DNA of 64,000 nucleotides, from positions 18,480 to 82,479 of the forward strand of contig JAMBUN010000064.1 of NCBI GenBank assembly GCA_030271035.1, written 5' to 3'. Position 1 is the first letter of the stretch. Each line of letters starts with the position of its first letter. Below the pieces are notes generated by a model, which ran no database searches, was not told where the DNA came from, and saw only the letters and a list, made by a program, of their open reading frames with translations. The position numbers and the translations under genes were made by a program. Source of the stretch: Microascus cirrosus (taxonomy: Eukaryota > Ascomycota > Sordariomycetes > Microascales > Microascaceae). Below, one piece after another: positions 1 through 12,012 of the stretch.

Positions 1-981
1 CCACGGCCAGCCCAAGGAACGTTGCCGTTCGGGGAGATCTTTTGTTTCAGGAACTTCTGAATCGGGACCGGGGTTGTGTGAGAACGTGTTGCTAGCCTTG
101 GTTTGATGCGAGGCGCCCCGAGCGGCTCTGGAAAAGGAGACTGGGTAACATTGGACGTCAAATCAACCGAGTTTTGGGTCCAGCATGCTCGGATATTTTT
201 TTGGCCGTATAGCTGGAACAGAGGCCACTGTGGGGTGACTGCCGACCAGAGTTGGGCGACTATCCTCTCCTAACTTATATACAATTATTTTTGTCAAGTA
301 TAACCCACCGTTTCCCAACCGAAGAGACGACCGCGAAAAGTAAAGATTCGCCATGGAACGACAACCACCATAAACTGGGCCGAATCATCCAAGGCCACAA
401 GACCAGAAAGCATGGTGGGCTTTCACCCCCGGCACCCATCAGATCCCGTCAAGCTTCCACACGACCGACAACCCCGACTCGGGACTTCGGACTGTTCCAT
501 CGCCCCTCATGGCCGATCCATTTCACCACACACTCTGGTAGCCACTCGGGCATTTCACGGCGCACGTTCTATCGACAATCCCGGTTATGGAGGTCTCGGC
601 CGCTTCTTGAACGTTGTATCATATCAGACGCCGGTGTTACCTTGACAGACATGATGGCGACAGATTTCGGTCGACAAGATAGGGTTCTGGCTACGTTCAA
701 GGAGCCCGATGAGAACCTGGTATGTGGGTAACACTTCTAGCTCGGTGATTAACGCTGCAGCCGCTCTCGTTCCTGCCCGCGGAGACCGAGGACCGCGTTG
801 TACCAACAGGAAAGCCTGGACATATACCGATCTTGGTCATACACCTGCACGTCTGACTATTATCCCAACTTGTTCAAAATCTCTATTCAAAATGCCTCTT
901 TTCAAACACCCAGAACGCCCAGCGCGACGTCTCCCAAAACCCCCACAGCTCGCATCGCTCCGACCGATTCTCTTAGGCCCT
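1..981. other. No recognisable gene
   Basis: Open frames here are short, overlap on both strands and mostly lack an ATG. None resembles a known family. The right end is probably the 3' untranslated region of the oligopeptide transporter that reads leftward and stops at 982. Confidence 0.5.
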
Positions 982-3705
982 TTACCACGTCTCCGGGCCA
1001 AATGTCTCACCCTCCTTGACCCTCTTTAGCACGGCCTCCCCCTTGAAGTCTAGCGTCCCGCCAACAATATCGTTTCCCCACCAGCTCGGCGCCCCGACCC
1101 CCCTCAGCGTAAACGCAAAGAAAACTACTAGAGTCGCCAGCGCAAGCCCCAGGTCCAGTCCTGAGCTCGTCAAGAAGTTAAGTCGCGACCACCAACCAGG
1201 GTAGCTGTTACGGATGCGGTACTGGAAGAGGTAGCCAACTGCACCCCAGGTGAGATAGTTGAGGGGGCTGGCTGGAGGGATCATGCCAGCGCCGCCGAGG
1301 ATGAGGGGAGCCATTAGGTGTTTTAGGGGAGAATGAGGGTAGCGCTTTGACAGATAATAGAGGACAATTGGAAGGGCAATTCCGAGGGGGAAGAAGAGGA
1401 AGAGGACGGAGTAGACTTGGCCGGGAGAGAACATGCGGGCGGGGCCGATAAGGCCCCAGATGACGGAGGCTACTGCCGTTAGCCTACATCCATTTCCCAG
1501 CTGGATTGTAGATGTTCACGATTCGCAGAGTGAGAGACGAGATAAACGGGTCACGGGACGTACCGGCAAAGAAGACGCGCCCACCAGGACATGTAAATCG
1601 CTCTGGCTGCTCGACCGTGCACACGCCGTCGATGCTAGACAGCGCAGCGTTGAGCACGACTATCTGCACGAAGCAAGAGACGGTGGTGGATATGACCTGG
1701 GCGAGGAACATGGTGCGCGGCGGGATCTTCATGTAGTGGCCGAACTTGAGGTCGGCGACAAAGTTGAGGGCCTGGGACATGGTAATGTAGCCGAATGTTT
1801 TAAAACTGGGGTTGTTAATCCTGGAACCTGGCTTTATTTGTTCGGGCTGATAAGAGGGCGAGTGACTCACATCATTAGTGCCAAGGGTCGACCGGGCTGA
1901 ATGTATCCGTAGACGAACTCAGTCAGGACGTTCAGTCCGATCTGGTTGTTCGTGATGGCCTGGATAATCCCGATGGGCAGCGAGAAGCTAAAGGAGATGA
2001 ATATGGCCAAGAAAAAGGCCCACCACGCAAGGTTCGTCTGGTACGCCAAAACGGTGTAGGATCCCATGCATAGCATCTAAACCAAATTCATATTAGCATT
2101 AGTTTCCCGCGTCATTCACCTCGTAACGTACCAGCACAAACAGCGTCATGTACCACCATGAAGGCGCCTCAGGATACCGCCTCATCATCTTCATATGTAC
2201 ATCAGGCTTCTCACGTGTGCTAGAGCGCCATTGCCTCAGAATATGCTCTCCGTGGTGCAGGTAAGTGTACACCACCAGCGATGCGATGGCGGCGAACGAA
2301 AGGCCGTAGGACATGGCGAAAGTGGTGCTGATGAAGAGGGGCGAGTAGTTGGCATAGGCTTCAGCGTCAAGAGTGAAGTTGGAGCTGAGGATGCGCGTGG
2401 TGTTGTACTTTTGGCCCGTGTTATCATAAGTGTCGGCGTCGCTGATAGGGAGGTAAGGACCATAGAGAAGGCCACTGTAGTGGACTAGTGAGGTGGTGAA
2501 TATGTAGAAGGCAACGACGCCGATGAGTACATTTGCAATTGCATGCCTGTGGGGTCAGCCTTGAAGTCGCGTTCTCGGAAGTAGAGGCTAGGGACATACC
2601 ATGGGGGAATGAGGGGCGACCCCACGAAGCCGGCTACTTGAGTCCAATCAAAGGTAATGGGGAGGATTGAGAGCCCTGTTACGCCGCCGAAGAGCTGATT
2701 GACAACCACGTTGTCCGGAGCGAGCCATGTGGGGAAGGCAAAAACGGAGAGGAATTTGGCGAAGTGACCCGGAATGAAGTAGTACAGGAACGCCCCTAGA
2801 GTTACTAGGCCAAACCACTTATACCGGGGCATGTTTCCGCCGAACACCCTCGGATCAGGCCGGTCGTTCTGCTCATACATGGCGTTCATAAGCGTCACCG
2901 AGACCAACGTCCCCGGCCAGATCATCGACGCCGGATATACCAAGAACTTCCTCATGATTCCCGCAATGCCGTACCCAACGGACTGAGTGGAGATGGTGAG
3001 CATCAGCTGAAACGGGATCCCAAAGTCCTGCTTGTAGAATATCAGCTGCGCAAGGATGATGTCTGTGGCATACGCAACGCTAAACGACACGCTCGCCATC
3101 ACAACGATGATGCCATGCTCCTTCACGTTGAACGGGCCAGGGTTAAGCGACCATCGATACCCAAAGGTGGTGAATTGCTTGCTCGGCATGACACGCGCCC
3201 AGGCATGACCGAGTGGGTAGGCGACGACCTGGGCGATGAGGGAGCCGATGGCGATAGACGGCTGGCGAAGGGAGAAGAGGGTGTTCATAGAGGCGCCGAC
3301 AACGACGAGCGAGAGACCGATGGTCCATGCGCGGACGGTGTTGCAGGGTAGGTCTTGGTCGTAGTTGCGAACGGCGGCGCGGACTTCTGGATAAGGGGAG
3401 TCTTCTTCTTCAGGCTCGGAATCGAAGCCCAGGGATTTTAGTTCGATGTCCTCGGTGGATGCCCGCCCGGGAATGTCGGGACCACCTAGGGGGTCTAGAA
3501 GGCGTTCGTGTTCCGAGACGTCACCGTCCTCGCTATTACGGACAGCATCGTCGTCCCATTGAGAAGGACCGGCATTCAAGTCACCTTCGGCACTGACTCT
3601 TCGCTTGAGGTGAGTGGCTGACGATGCCCAGGGCGGTTTGACGTCACCAGCGAGGGTGGATTCGGAGGCCGTGCTTGATGACCCGCCATCGTGGGGGCGA
3701 GACAT
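982..3705 (-). CDS. OPT-family oligopeptide transporter
   Basis: Proton-coupled importer of small peptides (or related metal/peptide ligands) of the fungal OPT family, expected in the plasma membrane. The model has five exons: 3705-2600, 2546-2132, 2076-1871, 1805-1564 and 1469-982. They join in phase to give 818 residues, normal for the family. Seen directly: a disordered acidic N-terminal tail of about 125 residues, then many hydrophobic segments; the family hallmark NPGPFNVKEH after the second or third segment; the stretch TFDWTQVAGFVGSPL in the middle; and GGAGMIPPASPLNYLTWG near the C terminus. Introns are 53, 55, 65 and 94 bases. The start is the only ATG ahead of the conserved core. 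Substrate cannot be told from sequence; OPT members carry tetra- to hexapeptides, glutathione or siderophore-like compounds. Confidence 0.93.
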
Positions 3706-4867
3706 GGCAGGGCTTGAAGGTGCGGTGAGGTATCAGGAAATGGTGACACCGAGAATGCTGATCATTTGGGCGGCCGGGTTGACGTACGGCTCGAGATGAA
3801 TTGGTCTGGTGCCAGATGGATGAAGTGAAATCGGCGGGGTTGCGCCGATGATGAAGTACCGGGTCCTCTGAGGTGAGCTGGAGCTACCAGAGTGGCAGAA
3901 GGACTAGATAGGTGAGACGGAAGCGATGCCCGTGTGTGGTTCGTCGTTGGAATCTCGTCTTTGGTCAGTATGTGAGCTGGAGCTCCTCCAGTGAGGCACA
4001 AGCTCGCCACCCAGAAAGACGTTTAGATAAGAACAAGTAGAGAGAAATAGTGCAACACCAGATCAGAAAAGTCAGTCGAGAGGGAACAGACTGAAAAGAA
4101 ACTCAAGTTCTTTAGCGGAATGAATTGGAGTAAGTCATCGACGAAAGCGGGACGATGAGAAGATGAACTAAAACCAAGTTTCGAGCTTATCAATCAGGCG
4201 TCGTCGTCGCCAGACGCCAAATAGGACGGGCAACTCAGTGACAAACTGGGGTAACTTTGGTTGGCTGATGAGTTCTCGCGTCAGCATAGAAAGACGAAAG
4301 CGACCGAGCTTAGATATGCAAAGATAGCTAGCTAGCCGCGGGGACAATTCTAGCCTCGTCGTAGTTGAGTAGTTTTGCGTGGAGGAGACTCGGGGGGTTG
4401 AAACGTGTCAGCTCGGAGCACGGGAGATGCCGATGGCTGTGCGCGAAAACATCGTGTGTCAGCGAAACCCGCATACTTCCTTCCCCACGATCGCAAAACG
4501 ACCGCGACGAACCCTGCACCCATATTTACAGTAGAAAGCTGACCCAGACATAAATTGAGCAGCTCGCGCCGGTTTTCAGCGTTGATATTTGAGTCAGATT
4601 ATATCCTCAAACCATACATTTGTCTTTTTTTCCCTTCCTCGTTTGGGCCCATTGCGCTGTCCGACCGAGATTGATGTAAGACGGAGGGACTCTTGCGGTC
4701 CGGCTCTTCAGAACCGAGCATCACCAGGCGCGTCCCTACAGGAGATCGAATAAAGTATGAATATCACAGAACTCGTGATGATTTGATTATGTGCCTTGCG
4801 GCAGATGCATCCTCTACCGGGAGCCCCTTTACCTACAACAGTCTCCTAGGAGTCTTACATAACCTCC
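3706..4867. other. Intergenic: upstream of OPT gene, downstream of CEM1
   Basis: Holds the promoter and leader of the oligopeptide transporter (reading left) and the 3' flank of the condensing-enzyme gene. Several frames of about 60 codons are open but none looks protein-like. No RNA gene or repeat was recognised. Confidence 0.5.
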
Positions 4868-6257
4868 TCACTCCAGCCTCGAGAACACGAGAGATGAGTT
4901 CGCTCCTCCAAACCCAAAGCTGTTCGACATCGCAACATCCAGCTTCTCCTTCTTCTGTGCCTTCAACGGAACCAGGTTTAGTCCCGCCCCGTCAACATCC
5001 GGATTCTCGAGATTCAACGTCGGAGGCATCATCCGCTGCATTCCGTTAGTGGAAGACAGAACATCTGGACGCAACTCACTCACCTCATGTATAGCCAGCA
5101 CCGTGAAGATCGCCTCGATTGCCCCCGACGCCCCTAACAAGTGGCCGGTTGCCCCCTTCGTAGCACTGACCGCTACCTCCTTTCGGACATCCTTCATCAG
5201 CTCCCTAATGGCGAGTATCTCTGCCCCATCGCCCACCTTCGTGCCCGTCGCATGCGCGTTGATGTAATCCACGTCACCGGCACTCACCCCAGCTTCCCTC
5301 AGCGCCCCCTTCATAGCCCTGAGCGCCCCATCTCCATCCGCCCTCGGCGCCGTCATATGGTGCGCATCTCCTGCCGCGCCCCAACCCTTTACCTCTGCGT
5401 ACACCCTTGCGCCGCGCTTCCTCGCATGCTCCAGATCCTCAAGAACCAGCGCCGCGGCACCTTCAGCCATAACAAAGCCGTCGCGGGCGGCGTCAAAGGG
5501 TCGGCAGCTCGAGGCCGGGTCGTCATTGTGGGATGTGGACAGGGAGCGCAGGCGTGAGAAACCCGCTAGGGCCAGGGGATGAACGCACGCTTCGGTGCCA
5601 CCCGCGAGCATGAGATCTGCGCGCCCGAGGCGGATGGCGGTGAAGGCGTCACCGACGGAGTCGGCGCCTGTGGCACAGGCAGTTGTGAGGCAGTGGTTCG
5701 GCCCTCGGAGGGAGTGCCGCATCGAGATGTGACCAGCTGCCATGTTGAGGAGGATCCTAGGAACGAACAGTGGTGGTGTCTTCTTGTAGCCCTGCTCTAG
5801 CCTTAGCATAACGTAGCTCTATTGTGGCCTGGAACGATGAGATACTACTTACCCCCCGTTCATACGCCAGACTCGTGTCAAACAACTGCTCAAGATCCCC
5901 GATCCCGCTCCCCATAGACACCCCCGCCATCTCCCCTTCATTTTCTTTCGCATCCCACCCGGCATCACTCAGCGCCATATCGCCCGCCGCGATTGCGAAC
6001 TGCGTGTGCCTCGGCATCCTCTGGCTCTCACCAGCGCCCAGCCAGTCCGCCGCTCGCCATGCATGCTCCGCATCGCCGCCCTCTGGCACCAGCCCCGCGA
6101 CCGTGCTTGGGATCCCTTGCCACTGGCTCCGCGGCTCGCGCTGGTCCAGCACGCTGACAACGCCGCTCTGGCCCGCCAAGAGGCGTCTCCACGTCGGGCG
6201 GACACCCACGGCTAGGGGCGTCACAGCGCCGAGACCGGTCACCACAACTCGACGCAT
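4868..6257 (-). CDS. CEM1: Mitochondrial beta-ketoacyl-ACP synthase (type II FAS condensing enzyme)
   Basis: Catalyses the decarboxylative condensation of malonyl-ACP with acyl-ACP in mitochondrial fatty-acid synthesis, which supplies the octanoyl chain for lipoate. Exons are 6257-5853, 5791-5084 and 5035-4868, giving 426 residues. The KAS fold starts at once (RRVVVTGLGAVTPL), as in yeast Cem1, with no long separate presequence. The Cys-His-His triad is intact: Cys174 in TTACATGAD, His315 in NAHATGTKVGD and His352 in GATGHLLGASGAIEA. The second intron (5036-5083) is 48 bases and in frame, so the DNA reads through without it being noticed. Removing it restores the family sequence IHE-RMMPPTLNLENPD. 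The C terminus SNSFGFGGANSSLVF is typical. It is divergent from CBP3. Confidence 0.92.
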
Positions 6258-7752
6258 ATGTGTGGTTTAGTGAGGCCGCTACCGAATCATTGCCCCTTTA
6301 TTGTAACGGGTGACCGGTGGCCGATTGTTTGAAGAGAAGGGAATTGTACGGAACACTGTAGCTTGGGCCTAAACAGGAATTTCTTTAGTGGTCATAGGCC
6401 GTGGGTCCACCGCCCTGCAAGGTGCTGAACACAGTGTCATTTCTTCAATTTACACCTTAATTCTGGGTGTCTGTGCCAAGGCGGGAATCACTTTAAAACA
6501 CACCATGATCAACTGCATCTCGTTTTCCATCTATCTCATCTAGCGATTTACACCGAGAAGTTAGACATAACCATCGGGATTTTCTCTCTCTTGGAGGCCA
6601 CGATATAAGCTTTGGTTAGGCATGGTGTAATGAAGAGGACATCATAAAGCATCTTCCTCGCTCAGCATCTTACTGTGTTATCTCCAATATTATGCGCCGT
6701 ATGGGGATGACGACTTGGGAGAAGTGCTCTGGCTTGCTCAGCCAAGGCGAAGTGAGAGTCTGGGCTCTGGAACCGAGGGATCGGAGGGCAAACTATGCTG
6801 CTCCATTACCGACGTCCCTTGCATACAGACTCCGGGGTGGCTGCTGCCCGATGCGGGCGACACGGTTATTGTAGCGGTTGGCCCATTCTGGCCTACATCC
6901 TTCCTACCAATGCCAACCGTTTTCTAGCCAATTGTCTCATATCACACATTTTGCGTGGGATATTGTCCATCAAAGAGAGCCATCTTCTCTCTGAACTCTC
7001 TCTCCATCGACAAAAGTCGGCGCATTACGCGATGTCGTCTCGCCAGACGCTTTCTCCAGGCGCTGAGATTTCGCAAGTTTTAGGCTCAGTGGTTCGACAA
7101 GGCTAGTCGACTAGTCCCCTGGAAATTGGGTCACTCGCACAAAAACGAGTTGGCTTTCGGACCATGCAGACAAGGAAAACCGGCTCGATTAGTGTAGTGT
7201 TCATGCCCGATGAAACGGTTTTCGGATGAGAAGAATAAAACGAATTAGAATCTAGCAATGCCAGAAATCGGATACGGGACGCGAAGAGCGTTCATAAATG
7301 ACGTTGTTATTCAATTCGAACCACCGGAGGAACGGGGCTCGGAGACGAGCAGAGAGACAGCCGCGGAGGGAACGCCTACGTTTGAGCCCCCGCTCTTAGT
7401 AGGACGACGTCGATCATTGACAGGGAAATCGACGGAGAACTACAGTAGGTGTCGATTCAAGGAATAGAAACCGAATCCTGGCGGTCAGAGTGTTATGGCT
7501 AATTAGAGTAACCCTGTGGTGGGTGACCGGTCGAGATCCACAGCGAGAGAGGACTTGTCCGGCTTCCACGAGAGTGCGCAGGGGGTGGGGCCGAAGGTCT
7601 GTTGAATTGAACGCGGGCGCAACACGTAGTCACGTGGTCAACGTAATCTTCCGTCAAGCGTTCTTGGCAGTCAAGAGAGCTCTTTTTTAGCTTCTGGTCC
7701 GGAACATCATTCGGCGCCGTCAGTCCACGAAGAGCAGCGCAACCACTCGAAA
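6258..7752. other. Divergent intergenic region between CEM1 and CBP3
   Basis: About 1.5 kb holding the promoters of two divergent mitochondrial genes. It contains one E-box CACGTG near 7631. Small open frames are scattered through it; none is recognised. No repeat or RNA gene was seen. Confidence 0.5.
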
Positions 7753-8674
7753 ATGGCGTGCTCACGATGCAGCGCCAATGCGCGGCTCCTCCGCACCGTC
7801 GCGCGACCCGCACAAGCCGCCCGTCTTGCGCCCATCACGCCGATGATCCAAAGGAGAGCGGAAAGCACAAAGGCTGGTGCCGGAGATTCGATGAAGGAGA
7901 GCATTGAGAACGTGGTCAAGAACGCGCCGAAGGCGCCGGCCGGGACAGGTATGATGGGGTCGTATGCGATTTACCGCGGTACGGAGCAGATCTATAAGAC
8001 GGTGGCGGAGCCGGCGAAGTACTCGATATCCATTGTGGACAGGCATAATGGGACGGTGGAACAGCTTCCGGACGGAGAAGAGGTTGGCGTGTCTGAAGGG
8101 CCGTGGCATAAGCGTATGTTTCCCCCCTAGTTGTCCTTCCAGTCAATTGAGAGTCTCCCGCTCACTCAGATCAGTCCTCGACCTGCCCCCGACCTTCAGC
8201 ACCTGGTCCCAAGTAACCATGCTCCGCATGTACGTCCTAGTCGCCCGCGCTCGCAACCTCGAGCTGGACGCCTACCAGGCCTGGTACCGCCAGCTCCTCG
8301 ACCACTTCTTCTTCGACTGCGAGCGCCTCATGGATGTCAACCACGGGCTCAGCGCCAAGACGGTGCGGCAGCGCTTCCTGAAGGACCTCTTCGTGCAGTG
8401 GCGAGGCGTCGTGGCGGCGTATGACGAGGGAATCGCGCGCGGAGATGCTGTTCTCGCGTCGGCGGTGTGGAGGAATCTATACAAGGCAAAGCCGGAGGGA
8501 GTGGACTTCCGGAGAGTAGCGGGTGTGGTGGGGTATATCCGAGCGTCGCTGTGGGATCTAGAGAAGAAGCCGGACGCGGATATTGTGGTGGGGAAAGATC
8601 TGTTCAAGGTGTCGTTGGAGGGACAGATGAAAGGTGTAGAGAGAGATCTTGCGGCCGTGAAGACCGGCGCGTAG
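7753..8674 (+). CDS. CBP3: Ubiquinol-cytochrome c reductase chaperone (Cbp3/UQCC1)
   Basis: Assembly factor for mitochondrial complex III; in yeast Cbp3 with Cbp6 binds the mitoribosome exit and newly made cytochrome b. Exons 7753-8113 and 8175-8674 join in phase across a 61-base intron and give 286 residues. The N terminus is rich in Arg and Ala without acids over about 35 residues (MACSRCSANARLLRTVARPA...), a mitochondrial presequence. The Cbp3 domain follows the splice: LLDLPPTFSTWSQVT, FFFDCERLMDVNHGLS, and the diagnostic LKDLFVQWRGVVAAYDEG with VLASAVWRNL. Length suits the family. It is divergent from the mitochondrial condensing enzyme 1.5 kb away. Confidence 0.88.
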
Positions 8675-11342
8675 GTAGACGAGATGTAAGAGTAAGGCGA
8701 CATGTACGAGATCTGGCTTCACCCAATAGGTATAACGGGATACACTGGAGATGTTATGGCATCTGGTACCCTCTGTTTTAATAGGCTGAATGCATACTTG
8801 GACATGAAGGGTCTCTAGGCACTGATGTGGGCGTCCGGGACCAACCATACGCGGATGGACCGAAGCAAATTCAAAACGATGAGGCATAGCCAGATATCGG
8901 TCGATACCTGACCCAATTCCAAGACGTTACTGGGCCGTGTTATGTTGGATGTCGGATACCTAAGGATGTGCTTTGAACAGGGGGAAAGAGGATGACGGAA
9001 TTAGACAGCCACAGTCCACAGCGGAAGCGGCCAATCTACCCCGACCTTGCTTCCCACGCAACCCCTTGATTGCTATCAAACCCGGAAAAACAACGGGCTT
9101 CAGTTCTCACTTATATCTTCCAGGAAGCTTGGCTTTCTGAAGAACCCAAGGAATTTTCGGAGAAGACCTTGTCCTCGATTCTACGCAAGACGAATATCAC
9201 TTTCGAAGGCGTATGTTCTTGGCTGAAGGCTCCTCCACTTCGCTGACTCTATCGTACGAACACCCGAAGCGAAATACGAATGCTTCCACCCTTACGGAAC
9301 TTCTCTCAATTGCCGTCTTACTTCCTGTCGATTCCACCAACCGCCATCTGGGAAAATATAAGAACTTTTCTCAATTTGTGACAAACTTAGGACGAAAGCC
9401 ATACTCGGAGCCTACCTCCCAGATTTTGACCTCGAGTATTACTGCTTCTTTCCCACAGATAACGACCCATCCTGCATATACTCCAGTGAGTAGGATCCCG
9501 ATCGCGAGCCTCCCTGGTGTAGATATATAAGGACTGAAGCCATGGACGAGGTTACCGATTATTATAGATGAAGATAACGAGTACCAGGAATATCAGCATC
9601 CAGAGTGGTTCACCCCTGCCTAGCTGCTGCCTCACACGGAGGACAACGAGCTGCGGTACTATTCATGCTACAGCCTCGAAAACGTTGCAGATATCACACC
9701 CTACATTCAAGGATAGGCCACCGTGGACATCACCCAGACTGGGCGCTTGCTTCGCTTCGGGTAGACGGCTCAAGAGCGCCAAAGAAAAAAAAATAGGAAC
9801 ACAACTGTTGAAAAGCCGGTATCCAATATTGTGAAGGTATGCGTCGAAGACCCGGTTGGCCAAGATTCGTCATGTTGGATGGATATGCATTGGCGTGGCT
9901 GGCTTAGATGGCGGTTTTCGACACAGCAATTCAATCTACGCCACAATGAATGATGGTGAGGAATGTCGCACTTATTCAATACGTGCTTCGTACAATAGCA
10001 TCAGTGAAATTGTAAAAATAACAATAAATCTGGAAAGCTTGGGCTTCTTGACCATATGCCTGAATAAAAAGGAGCGTGCATGAAACTTAGGATAGTGCAA
10101 ACCGCGGGCATCCCAAGGATGTACACACAAAAAGTAAAATGACAGTTGTTCTACCGTGTTGTACGGTTGTGTAGAACAGTGGTTATAAGCAATAGTTAAG
10201 CGTTAGATTTAGTCTATCTGCTTTTTCTACGGTTTGGATGAGCATAACAGGGTCGTTACGGTTATCTCGATTAGTATGCGCCCTTGCCATGTCGAAGCCG
10301 ATGATACCACCCCGGTCGTCCGTCTGCGGCCTGTGGGGCCAGATCGGATCGGCCCCACAAGGGATCGGACACCGGATGCATCTGAAAATGTTACCACGTG
10401 ACTGAGGCCCAACCAGCAACGACCTGCTTCCTTCCCGATGGACAAACCTGCGGCGACAACCATTGACGAGCCGAATCATTGAGGCCGCGAATAACGAGCT
10501 GACCCTTTGGCAATAAAGAGGTGATAATTTATACTCCATACTTTCATGAGTGGCTTTGACCGAATCTTCCCCCAGTGCCGTTGAGAACCGTGAGACCGTT
10601 GTTGTATAAATTGATAGCTGAACACCTGCAAGCTCTTCGATCTATACAGGACGAATGTGTCGTTTCCAAATATGGATCTTTAAGTTTGTGAGGGTGAAGG
10701 GTTCTGAGGGATTTGGTTGGGCTCCAGAGGCGAAAACGATGAGCTTGGCGTCTTCCTCATGGTGAATCAAGCGTGGCTCAGTAGTAACGGTGGACTATCA
10801 ATCGCGAGAGCGAACTACCTCCGGGAAGTATGGATATGGGGTCGTTCGTGGCTTTGTTTGGAATGCGCCGGAGGTAATGAATTATCATGGGTCGGGTGGC
10901 CACTGACCTAGGAAACTGCTGGGATTGAAGTGGGGATGGATAGATGGCCGCCGGAGAACCTGCGATGGCTTTGGGTCGGGGACGAAGAACTGGTGATACA
11001 CTCGACTGGAGTGGCAGAACGGTGGATTATAGTGATGGGAAGGCTGCAATGGCTTTGGGTTGAGTTTTATGATGGGGGGATTCTCTTCCTAATTTGGAGT
11101 CGCACCCGAGCAGATCATCACTTGGGTCACCAACTTCAACGAAAGTACCTCAGATTGTGGTCCGTACACTGTCCCGTGTCGGCATGGTTATCGTACTACG
11201 ACGTGTGCACGGGGCTGTCGAGCACATCCTGTTTGGCTCCTCTTCTCGGCCGCAGGCCATCTAGGACCAATATTGCAAGACAAAGAAGTTAAAGGTAGGA
11301 ATAAGTCCGATTCGTGTTTACGACTGTCAAAAGTTAAATGCG

Positions 11343-11372
11343 CCTCCCTAGCCAGGGCCTCTCTAGCCAGGG
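11343..11372. repeat. 15-base tandem duplication
   Basis: Two adjacent copies of CCTCYCTAGCCAGGG, differing at one base. It lies just upstream of the first copy of the 17-base interspersed motif. Confidence 0.7.
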
Positions 11373-11413
11373 ATCATGGATGACCCAATACAAGAATGGG
11401 TGCGACAGAAGCC

Positions 11414-12012
11414 CGAAATGGATACTACGGGAGAGTGTTTCTGCTGTCCTTAGCCAACAAGCACCTGGCTTTATTCTCCAACTGGCAAGCGGCCATTCTT
11501 CAGCTGTCACCGTTCCAAAGCAGCACAACTTTCTGACCAAGCATCGACACTAGCGTCCTCGTTATATCCATCGCCGATGCGGAAGTAACCGAGGATCGAA
11601 ATGGATACCTTGGCCAGGAGTTGGATGTCAATTCCTGGCACCTCGGCCATATTATATTCCTCCGAAAGAGTGAGAATCATCCCCAGTCAATCTACTGTCG
11701 CCGCTGATTTCAAGCTGGAAGAAGATTGGAGCCTTCTAATGGCACGCCATAACCGATAAAGCTCGAAATGGATACTATGGCCCGTGTGGATCTCTTCCCT
11801 GGCCATAGTTATCCTTTCGGGTTGGGAAGTCTTCTTTCCTGACGCAGTTTCTGCTGTGTCTAATGCTTTAGTTTTCAGGCATCATTGATGCCGCCTAGTT
11901 AAAACCTACAAGGGCGAAATTCTGGATATTAACTGCTATCCTTCCAGCTTTCGACGCTCCCCAGAACCAGAATACCGAATTGAAAACGAGAAGCTCGAAA
12001 TTGATACTATGG
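11414..12012 (+). repeat. Interspersed 17-base motif, four copies
   Basis: Consensus CGAAATGGATACTATGG. Copies start at 11414 (one mismatch), 11597 (two mismatches), 11764 (exact) and 11996 (one mismatch), all in the same direction, 183, 167 and 232 bases apart. A weaker version lies at 11915. Two copies are preceded by AGCT. The sequences between copies do not align well, so this is not a simple tandem satellite. Confidence 0.75.

Noticed and set aside
252..731. 159-codon open frame on the plus strand
   Set aside because: It starts at TTG, has low-complexity Arg/Ser/Pro composition and no recognisable domain.
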